Origin: Rotaria sordida
Taxonomy: Eukaryota; Rotifera; Eurotatoria; Philodinida; Philodinidae
DNA: 64,000 bases
Assembly: GCA_905250125.1 (NCBI GenBank)
Contig: CAJNOL010000126.1
Coordinates: 178,321-242,320, forward strand
Reading direction: 5' to 3'
This document shows, in pieces, positions 25,612-35,623 of this stretch; position 1 is the stretch's first letter; each line of letters opens with the position of its first letter. The notes below the pieces were generated by a model. The model worked only from the letters and a program-made list of their open reading frames with translations, did no database searches and had not been told where the DNA came from. The translations under genes were made by a program, and so were the position numbers.

Positions 25612-25613
25612 TA

Positions 25614-28042
25614 TATATATTCGAATATGTTACGCAAATTTAATGAAGACTTATAATTGTATAAATTTCTAACACACTCAGAAATTGTTTTTTTCACTTA
25701 TCCAAATAGTAAAAACTCTTCTAACTAAATATGTGAGAGATCAGATGTAGAAAAATTTGATTCTCTGCTCACGATGTTCGTTACATATGATTGGAACCAA
25801 AAAAGAAAAAAGTAAATCGATAGTATGCATCTACTTGCATTATTCATTACGACAGAAAATGATCGAGATAAACCTTTGATCGTAAATCATTTGTATATTT
25901 TAGAAAATTTTCTTAAATTATTTTAACTAGAATTATGTTTTGAATATATATCATATTCTTTCTCATGATTTTAGAACAACTATCCAGGAAAGAATGTTAT
26001 TGGCTATTATCCAATAATAGCTTATCGATCTTACAAGAAATAACTTTCAAAACAAATAATTTCTTATGTGCTGCTCATATTATTGCTGTTTTATATCAAG
26101 CATTGTATATTTATATTTCATGCACTTTTTTAGTTCTCACTTGCTGTTGTTATGCAACTTGTAATTAATCATATATAAAAACACCAGCAATTTAGAAAAA
26201 AATAAAGCTATCTATGTATTATCATAGTTTTTGTATTTATTAGAAAGAAGAAAAAAACAATATATGTAAATATTAAAAATTATTGTGCTATTTTGATTGA
26301 AATTTTTTATGTTAAATACTTTGGGTAATCTGAAAGTATCGAAATTGATTTTCTACTAATACTCTATGGGAAGCTTTGAGGGAACTCTTTTGCAAATGTA
26401 CTTGTAATACTAACTGTGCTCTATATTTTTTCAATATATCACCATTGTCTAACTGATATTTTTATATGAAAAAATTTCAATGGAATCGATGTACACATCT
26501 TTTATGTGAATGACGAAAGTTTTCGTTCCTTTTTTCCCAAGTTTGTGCAGCACTCCATACATAACCAATACAAGAGTACATGATCAAATAATTTCAGTTT
26601 TCAACCTTGATTCTCGATCTTTGGCATAGTCAAGTGATAGTTCACATTGTCTGCTAAAGATCTAGAAGAGATCAAGCATAGAACACTATCCGATAAATCT
26701 GTAATCAAGACAACAATAGCAAAGTCTTTGATTCAATAATAATAGTTCTTATGATACATGTGATGCATTGCAATTATCAACTGGTGTAAGTCGTATCATC
26801 ATAGAGAGAATAATTTATAACTATCTGAAGTAAAGAAAAAAAATTATGACTCATTGGATACTTTGTCAGGCAAACTGTTTTTTGACCGATTGAATGGGCT
26901 TGAATATGTATGAAAAATTCGTCTAATTTTAAACAAGAAAGATATCGATTCTGTAACTTAGTGATAATTAATGATTCCTAGTTGTATTAGAAAGGAATTA
27001 GCCGTAACTCCGGGCATGTCATTCCATCAATTAGCCAAGGAACTTTCCTTCATGTGGTTCAAAACATACAGTTCTGTTTTATTAATTTCTCTCATTAACA
27101 AAATTATGTGATGTTGAAATCAGAAAAGTTAACGGGTCAATTAATAACTTCAATATGATTACCAGCTATAATATCATTACAAGATAAAACTGATGTTATA
27201 TCAGTTTACATAATTGAAGTATAGGATTCTCAAGCATGTTGATGAAATGAATAAGAAAAAAATCGATGCATCAAAAAAAACATACACGAACAGATTTTAC
27301 TGCAAAATTTATCTTATCAATTGATCATTTAATTGTACTTATTGAATTACTAGATATGCCAGAAGCATTTGCAATAACATAGGATACCTTAATAGGTATT
27401 TGACGTGAAAGTTAGTAAAAAAAACTAAACGTTATATTATTGAAAAATGTGAAGGATTTTTTTTAGATATTGATGGAATAGTCCGACCATGACACTCACT
27501 GATTCTGAAAACAGTAGAATTCAAAAATTATAGAGTTAGATGATGGGTGGTTTTTAGGAAAGCTGCACATTGGTACTATTGTATTCTCAACCGTAGCATT
27601 GTATACACTAAAGTATTTCAAAATCGAAATTTGAGGGAAGACAACTAAAGTGAACAGTGTTGGATAAGAAGAAGTCAATCGTATGAGTTATTAAATATGT
27701 AAGATTTACGAGTAATTAAAATTTTATAGGAATGAATTTTAGAAAGAACTTTGCTTAAGTTGATTTGAAGATATGTTATGGTCATAATCTTCACGAGTGC
27801 TATAATTCGACTCGCTGCCAACTGTTCTACAAAATGATGTATGTATATCTATGTTTTTTCAATTGAAGGAGAGTCATCAAATTCGACAGAGTCGTTTATT
27901 CTAAATTAAAATTATTAATGATGATTCTAATATAATATTCATAGATTATTAAGAAATGTTACAGAGACAAACACAAATAAACATATAGAGTAATAAAATC
28001 TTGATTAAGCTATTAAGTTTTATTTTATTTTATTTCTCGAAA
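25614..28042. other. Intergenic region with possible decayed coding fragments
   Basis: No intact gene. Around 27,090-27,400 there are short stretches with protein-like composition interrupted by in-frame stops, for example TDVISVYIIEV and LSIDHLIVLIELLDMPEAF. This hints at another degraded gene on the plus strand, but no family is recognisable and no splice pattern is convincing. The rest is AT-rich and featureless. Confidence 0.35.
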
Positions 28043-29172
28043 TTATGTTTGAACAAAGTGATCGACACGTCTAAATTCGTTGAGCCATTTTTGTCTTAAA
28101 TTGCTTGGTAACCATTGAGCATATTGTGACTCGTCCATTTGAATGTAGCCAATAATATCTGAATCTGTATCCAATCCGCCATTTTCTGTGAAAACTTGAT
28201 CTTGTCTACATGTCACAGTTGTGCCTGATTGACCACAAACATATAAACAAAGATGACAGCCAAAATTGGCGAATTTTGGATCGCGTTGACCTAATTCTTT
28301 TTCAGCGTTAGAACGAATCTCTGACATAAAGTTATAAAGAGAAGCCAGAGTCGTGGTTCTAGGATTTAAAGCCTTAACGCCAATACGTGGTGCTGGATAT
28401 GTCCAAACAAGTTTAAATTTTCTTGAATTGGCGTCAAGTATTGATAGACGAACATCTTCCACTAAAGTGTGATCTGAAATTTTTTTCTTAAGACATTCAT
28501 CTCGGTATTTGATGCCGTCCTGTTCTTTTGCTGTGTACCATTTAGTCATTGCTTCGTCAAATGTTCGAGCATTTCTCCATTCTTTGTTCTTTGAAGGTTC
28601 CCTGATCTTTATAAAGTAAAGATAAAGATATTATCTATTATCATTTCTTCGATATTTTATCTTCAGTTTAAAAGTTTCTTTCGAAGATGTTGCAATGAAA
28701 TTGCAAAAAAATATTTCAAAGTTGAAAAGAAAAATCCTCAGTTTATGTCGTACTGAATATCTTATTAATTATTCATATTGTCCTTTTTTCTGCTCTCATG
28801 GAGTTTGCAAATTATTTTAGTGTTGCTAAAGTAAATAAATAGAATTACCTGTATTCTGGCTTGTTCCAAGTAGGGTATCTTGGGTACACATAAATGTGCA
28901 TGCCATTTATCTGTATACTGTTGATACCATTTTCCACGATGAAAAGAAAGTATGGCTTCATTATCATATTGTGGATTTTCACGAAGAAAACAACCAATAA
29001 GTTCATAAGTTGCTTGAAGTTCAGCAGGACTGGCATTTTGTTTTGGTTTATATTGTATGACTATGAAATGAGGTCGAGGTGTCCATGTATCATACACAAG
29101 TTGAACATACTTTGGATCCCCTGCATGAGCAATCACCTCCTTTGTGTTATGACGTGAGTTACCAGTGGCCAT
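28043..29172 (-). CDS. Conserved-looking protein of unknown function, two exons
   Basis: Exons 29172-28849 and 28606-28043 join in phase 0 through a GT-AG intron of 242 bases to about 295 residues. There is no signal peptide or membrane helix. Two segments look alike in layout: a beta-rich stretch, then a helix, then a cysteine/histidine strand (DKWHAHLCVPK in the first half, FGCHLCLYVCG in the second). SFHRGKWYQQYTDKWHAHLC faintly resembles the histidine-triad nucleotide-binding fold, but a full HxHxHxx triad is absent. I do not recognise the family. The composition is that of a real soluble protein, with many Trp, Cys and charged residues, and the ATG has a reasonable context. A likely poly(A) signal lies just past the stop on the minus strand, near 28025. 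Confidence 0.75.
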
Positions 29173-30360
29173 TGATATGATGATCCGATAAGAACGCCAA
29201 GTAAAGATTATGAATAGTATATATTGATGCGTTATATTTATATTGCTTTCTTATTGGGTTTTTTCCCAACTTTGAGGAGAAAAACATGACGCCAAGACGA
29301 AGGCAAGACTCAGTGTCGGGCAAAAATAAAGGAGAACAGAAAGAAACGCAAGAACCGTGTACCGAGCATAATGATTTGCATTGCAAATCAACACTGAGTC
29401 AAAGTATTTTTATAGTATACTGTCATTTATGAATTTTATTGATAAATGATTTTCGTTCTATATTATCAATAAGGTTTTGCGAGATAATATAATATCAGTA
29501 ATATTTGTTGTCGATAAAAAAACTTTTATTGACTGTTTATTATAACAAAATTTATTCTTTAGTAATTTTGAAAATATTCCCACATTTATATTTGTAGAAC
29601 TTCTTTCGAATAAGTTTTTCTTTGGAAAACTATTTCATTTATTTATGTATGATTTCTTGTACGAAAAGAATTAAGTAGAAAATTTTTGTTTAAAATAGTT
29701 GATTTATATATATTACAACAGAGTTATCTATCAAATTAAAAACTTATAAATGATTTATTTTTGTCTAATATGATTCATCAAGACTTGTTTACTTGCGAAT
29801 CATATTGACTTAGAAATTGTTAACATATACCTAAATACACAACAAATAATGATTTATATTACAACAATTCTATGATAACAACCAAATTGACATACTTTTA
29901 GCTTTTCTAACTATTGAAAAACATCCGATTTTTTGATTGCCAACATAAAATAAAGAATAACTTTGGAAGAATGATGCATGTCAATCATAGTGATCTGTTT
30001 TCATTCATTACTTTGAAATATGTCTTATTTTACAGGATTTAGTATGTTGTCTCAATCTTATTTAATGATTATTTATAGTTGAAACAAAATTCGAATAAGA
30101 TATTTGATTAACAAGAAGAAAGTTTATTACTAATAAAATTCTAGTAATATAACAACAGGTTCATTCATTCTGAATAAACTTTTATTTTCAATAGATTTCC
30201 GATGAATTTATAATGTAACTAATAATTTTGTAGAAAATCATATTGAATTAAACATTAAATCGTATATATCTCTCTCATTTTCCTTGGCTTTGTGATCTTT
30301 AACAATAACATTTTTTCTTTCTTCGTGAAATGCTAAATACTACTAACTATAATGACATTG
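29173..30360. other. Intergenic region
   Basis: 5' flank of the minus-strand gene. AT-rich, with no supportable feature. Confidence 0.5.
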
Positions 30361-30369
30361 TTTTCAAAT

Positions 30370-30900
30370 AGAATAATGTAACAAAAGATATCTATGCCTA
30401 TCTTGATTTTATCATAGCTGTTATTAGATTTATCGACAACCTTTGTAATATTGTTGTATATTTTGTCATATTATATTCGGTTTTTCAAGAATCGATCCAC
30501 TTATTTGATCGGTCATCTAGTACAAAATTCATTGGGTATTAAGATGTTTTGGTAATATCATAGTACTCACTCGTATAATTTTAGCATCTATCGAACTATA
30601 TTTTGTTACTAGTTGTCAAATCAAACGACATTCATGGATTACTATACAATGCGCTTGTCATATAGTTCTCATTGTCGCCTTTTTCTGTTTCATTGCTTTA
30701 ATATTGAATTCTATCTATTATAAGACATCATTATATGCTCTACTGTCGCTTATTTTAACTATATTTTGTATACTAACTTGTTTCAATTTGTACCAAGAAT
30801 AATTCGAAAAAATTCATATCAAACACTAAGTCAGTAGAGTGATGAGTGTACAAACCTGTGTTGCTTTACTTACTAATTCTACAAATATATGTACTACAGT
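30370..30900 (+). pseudogene. Possible decayed seven-helix receptor fragment
   Basis: A broken plus-strand frame encodes several hydrophobic segments with short polar loops, such as IIVLTRIILASIELYFVTSC and HIVLIVAFFCFIALILNSIY. The layout LASIxxYFVTSCxxKRHxW recalls the end of helix 3 and loop 2 of the large rotifer peptide-receptor-like GPCR families, with the (D/E)RY position degenerate. Frameshifts and stops interrupt it and no start or end is definable. The family assignment is a guess from pattern only. Confidence 0.25.
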
Positions 30901-32597
30901 CAGAACTATCTTATGGTGAGCAGATAAACAGTTTTTAACAGCTGTTTTATGTGAAAGCTATCATTGTTCGATACTAAGATCGCTTGAAACCTGTACTGCC
31001 ATAAGTAATTTAATAATAACAATGAAACTATATTTATCCCTTCTCATTTATGATCATCGTTGAAAATTTAAAGAATATTTTTAAAAAGATTATTGAATTA
31101 CATGTGTCTATTTTTGATAAAAATAAAAACTTGAATATTTATTATTAAATTAATAAACTTCTAGGAAAAAAGTTTAACTTTTCTCAAAATTTTGTATATT
31201 AAGATATTTTCCGATTTGTATTGATTTAAAAATTAATTTTCTCACACATTTTTGTAATTTGTTCTGTTAAAACGATGTATCTCTATTTTTTAAAGACTAT
31301 TCAACTAGATGATATGAATTTAAACCAAATACTTTTTTTTATTCCGTATAAAACTAGGTTTTTTTTACTCTACTATTAGATTTAAATGCATATAACAATT
31401 ACCAGTCATTCACAATTAAGAAAAGTAGGCATATGAACACGTCAGAAATTGCATGATATTCATATTTACACGTATGAAACTTTACATACGTACAGGCCTT
31501 TATTTTTTTTGTATGCATGGACATAGAAATCTTTTTTGTACAAAACTTGCATGGAGATGGCTGAAGATTTCCACGTGCGCATGCATGGATGAACACACAG
31601 AATGCGTATCGATTGGTTCCAAAAATGCCTGAATTAATTTGTTGTATCTTGGTCTTTTACTAAAAAAGAAAAGCATCTGAAATTGATATCACCAAATACC
31701 TTTTTTGAATAAAATAGTCATAATAATGATAAACAAAATGTTCTTTTCAAAGTTTTTTAATGAGTCAATTTTAAATAATCTCTATATAAATTTGTGCTTT
31801 AAAAAAGGATAAATATATTTTAATCAAAAAAATATATTCGACAGTAGTTACGACGGATTAATAAAAGCTTATTTTATATAATGATGATGGTGAATCTATT
31901 TTTGACGTCCTGGAAATAGATAATATATACAAAACGACCAAATTCTATGGTATTGATAAATACTGATATACAAAATGATAGATAACAAATGTAATAGATA
32001 CTACCATAATGATTCTCTAACGAAGAAAATTTGCCGAGAATGTATCCATGTCACACTGAAGATATGAAGAGTATTACAAAATATGAGTCCGAAATAAGCT
32101 AGTGATTATGGAATACATTATAAGATGAACGTGGTAAGTGTTTGCTTTTGTAGAACCATTCCGAAGATCTATGACATTTCAAAGATAAATACAGGAATTA
32201 ATGAATGTGTACTTTACTTATCATGATCACTATCAAAGTATTCACATGTTTTATTAAGTGCAATTATACAAAACAAAACTATATTTTTTTTAAAAGAAAT
32301 ATTACAGTGTCCATCGCTTTAGAAGTGACATATAAGTAAAATTACTTCAGACTGCAATGCAGTAAAAATATCGTTATCATATTTCACGAGGTGATAATCA
32401 TCAAGTACATTTCATCCTTCATGCTTTACACATTTTCATAGAGAAAATAGCAAACGAAATTTCTTATATATTGTTTGCCTAAAATGATTGAACGAGAAAT
32501 AAATTCAGGAGTAGTATGATTGTTTTTTAATTTATCAATTCTCAACAAAAATTAATGTTTATTATTGCATTCAATGAATAGAAGTCATTCGGTGAAA
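30901..32597. other. Intergenic region
   Basis: AT-rich. I see no gene, RNA or repeat to report. Confidence 0.45.
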
Positions 32598-32908
32598 CTA
32601 CATACGATAGACGACAAAAATATTTTACTACTTTTTGTGTCTCCTATTTTATTGATAGAAGAAAAGTCGTTATTCTTATATTAGTATATTAGCATTGTAG
32701 CAGTCATGCTCTACTAGTATGCATACAGGAAACATACAATAGGTGGTTTGATTAATGAAAAATTAATAAAATATGAAGTTTTGTTAATTTTTCTTGACTT
32801 ATTTCAGTAGATAGCGGGTGAGACATAATGTTAAATGGCCACGGTTTGCATTTCATTCTGTTCATCACTTAATACGTTGTATTAAAAAACAACCAAATAT
32901 ACCACAAG

Positions 32909-33079
32909 ATGCAGTATGAAGAGTTCTACAATTTACAAAGAACAGCTTATCTTATATATGCATCTTTTGTCTTGAAAATGGACAAACTTCTTTGTGACCA
33001 ATTTTCGACACTGCGAATAAGATCATTTATTGATACACGACGAATTCCTTTTCTTATTTCATCAATTAATGAATCATAA
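32909..33079 (+). CDS. Small ORF in the left arm of palindrome P4 (56 aa)
   Basis: It starts MQYEEFYNLQRTAYLIYA and contains LKMDKLLCDQFSTLR. It is the counterpart of the minus-strand ORF in the other arm, with about three quarters of residues identical. No family is recognised, and no promoter or splice sites are visible. It may be the relic of a longer gene captured by the inverted duplication rather than a working gene. Confidence 0.3.
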   Translation: MQYEEFYNLQRTAYLIYASFVLKMDKLLCDQFSTLRIRSFIDTRRIPFLISSINES

Positions 33080-33149
33080 TTTTAATTTTATCTCATTGCA
33101 TATTATTGTAATTGGAACTCATATCGATTGGTCTTAATTCGAACATCGA

Positions 33150-33332
33150 TTATGGCTTTCGATATAAATCATTAACCGAAGCAAGAAGAAAAGGAATTTG
33201 TCGTGTACCAATAAATGATCTTGTACTCAGTATCGAAAATTGGTCGCATAGAAGTTTGTCCATTTTCAAAACAAAAGGTGCATATATAAAATAAGCTATT
33301 CTTTGTAAATTGTAGAGCTTTTCATACTGCAT
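33150..33332 (-). CDS. Small ORF in the right arm of palindrome P4 (60 aa)
   Basis: It starts MQYEKLYNLQRIAYFIYA and contains LKMDKLLCDQFSILS, the mirror copy of the ORF at 32909-33079. No family is recognised. Open frames have survived in both arms although the arms differ at many bases, so a coding past is plausible. Confidence 0.3.
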   Translation of the reverse strand: MQYEKLYNLQRIAYFIYAPFVLKMDKLLCDQFSILSTRSFIGTRQIPFLLASVNDLYRKP

Positions 33333-33641
33333 CTTGTGGTATATTTGGTTGTTTTTTAATACAACGTATTAAGTGATGAACAGAATGAAATGCAAAACGT
33401 GACCATTTATTATACCCCATCCGTTATTTTCTGGAATGAAGCAGTAAAAATTAACAAAACTTCACATTTGATTAATTTTTCATTAATCAAACCACCTATT
33501 GTATGTTTCCTGTATGCATACTAGTAAAGCATGACTGCTAGAATGCTAATATATTAATATAAGAACAACAACTTTTCTTTTATTAATAAAATAGAAAACA
33601 TAAAAAATGGTAAAATACTTTTGTCGTCTAGTGTATATAGA

Positions 33642-34361
33642 AGAACAAATACCACAATAAATGAATAGAGACTAAAATAAAACTTATTATCGCTTTATTA
33701 CAACAAAACATCATATAATAGAATTGTTTACTTTTAGATGACTTTTATAATATAGATAGTAATAGTTTAATAGTTATAATCAATTTCTTTTGCTCGTCTT
33801 CATACAACTCAATATGATATTTTTCATTCAAGAAGCAAATCTTTAAATGAACTACTTGCTGGTCATAACAATTTTTATTGTGTATACAGCATCAGAAATT
33901 CTCGATGGTTGGAATTTTTCATACATTACGATAAACCTAGAAAGTTGAATTAATATCTTTAGATAAATAAAAATCTTTTCATGTTACAAAACTTAAATAT
34001 TTATATAACAGATCAAGTTCAAGATCACATGTAAATTTTAATCATTTAAAGAGAATAAGAATGATTGCTTATTTCAGTGACGTACTTATGAATTTTTTAT
34101 TCTTAGACAATTTATCAGTGAAACTCTTCTGAGGAATGAGAAGCTATGGGTAATTGTCCAAAGACCCATAGCTGAATACACCACTAGTTTGCTTCTTGAT
34201 TATACGTAAATGATAATTGATTAAAATGAAAAGTTTTTAATTTTAGAATAGATTTCTCATTGTTGATTGAAATGAAGCAATCAAAGAAAAAAAGAACATC
34301 TTTCAATAAAACATATGTTCATCGTATGATCAATTAGAAAAAAAAACTGTAATGATTTTCA
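33642..34361. other. Intergenic region with a small hairpin
   Basis: AT-rich 3' flank of the LRR gene. The only structure is a 10-bp perfect inverted repeat, 34142-34151 with 34164-34173, and a 12-base loop. Confidence 0.5.
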
Positions 34362-35350
34362 TTAATAAAATCTGCTTGTTGTTTCATCACTCATTGAATT
34401 TCGTCCATCATTACTTTGTTGTACACCATCAAGAATAAGAAATCCTAAAGATGAATTCTCTTGATGCCATCTATCAATAGCAATAAAACCTAATCGACAA
34501 ACTGAAAGTGGTGGATTTAATAATGGATTATCATCTAAAATTGTTGATAAATAATTATGTTCCCAATCGAGTTGTTTTAATTGAGTTAATGTACGTGGTA
34601 ATGTACGTAATCGATTTTGTCCAAGCCAAAGTGTTGTTAAACATTTCAACATCCCAATTGTATCTGGTAAAAGACGTAGATGATTATCATAGAGTAAAAG
34701 TGAACGTAATTCAGTAAGTTGTCCGATACCATCTGATAATTGACGTAATTTATTACTTGATAAATCAAGAAATGTTAAATTTCTTAAATAAAAAAATGAT
34801 GTTGGTAGATCACGTATATAATTATTAGCCAAATGAATACTTTCAAGTTGTTCCATATAACCAATAGCATCAGGTAAAGCAATTAATGAATTATTTGAAA
34901 CAATAAGTACAAGTAATTCACGTAATTGACATAATTCATTAGGTAATGTACGAAGATTATTTGTATCCAATATAAGAAAACGTAATTCATTTAAACGACC
35001 AATAGCTCGTGGTAATTCATTTAATTTAAAATCAAGAGAAGCTTCACGTGTTGGACTTAATTCTAAATAGGATATATCAGGATATGAAAAAATATCCTAT
35101 CAATAGAAAAATAAAAAAAAATTTATTCAAATTCGATTAAATAAAATTTACTTACTGAACTAATCGTATGAAGATCACGACCAGAACAATAAATACGTCT
35201 TCCATCGATTTCACTCATTGTACTGCTATTGCAATCGTCTGTTTGTTCAAAACTGGAACTTGTTGAATAATTGTCGGTTGATACTTGAATGTCACTCTCG
35301 TTTTCTTCTGTCAACTCGGATGTCCACCCACTTCTACTTGACAGCATCAT
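34362..35350 (-). CDS. Leucine-rich repeat protein, SHOC2/LRRC58-like
   Basis: Exons 35350-35156 and 35096-34362 join in phase 0 across a 59-base GT-AG intron to about 309 residues. The first 65 residues are acidic and rich in Ser and Thr, without a signal peptide. They are followed by about seven or eight LRRs of 22-23 residues with the LxxLPxxIGxLxxL consensus typical of intracellular SHOC2, LRRC58 and scribble-type proteins (for example SNNSLIALPDAIGYMEQLES and SSNKLRQLSDGIGQLTELRS). A capping region DNPLLNPPLSVCRLGFIAID follows, like the NPLxxPP...C..G caps of those families. It is probably a cytosolic protein-protein scaffold; the partner is unknown. It lies 274 bases downstream of the stop of the WDR31-like gene on the same strand. 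Confidence 0.88.
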
Positions 35351-35623
35351 TCAATTTCACTTTTTTTATTTCTTCATTTTTTTTTCCATCTATTAAAACT
35401 TCATCTGTCAATCAACATATCCATTTCTTCACATATGCAATAGTTAGGATCAATTTACTACTCAAATTCACGTTTGGCTTTTAAAAAAAACGTCACCTGC
35501 TTGTTGAATTCATATAAATATTTATTAAGGTATACTGAATATAATGCAGAAAAATAATTTATTTTTTCCATTAAGATAAAAAATATCAAGGTCATATTTT
35601 AAAAAGACTAGAAAATGTCAAAA

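Larger units (their letters stand above)
32598..33641. repeat. Long imperfect palindrome with a small ORF in each arm (P4)
   Basis: 1.04-kb inverted repeat centred near 33,115. Paired blocks include 32606-32620 with 33620-33635, the block around 32700-32765 with 33475-33545, and the 32860-33090 region with 33150-33390. Identity is about 80-85% by eye. In the left arm a plus-strand frame (32909-33079) and in the right arm a minus-strand frame (33332-33150) encode related small proteins. Confidence 0.88.
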
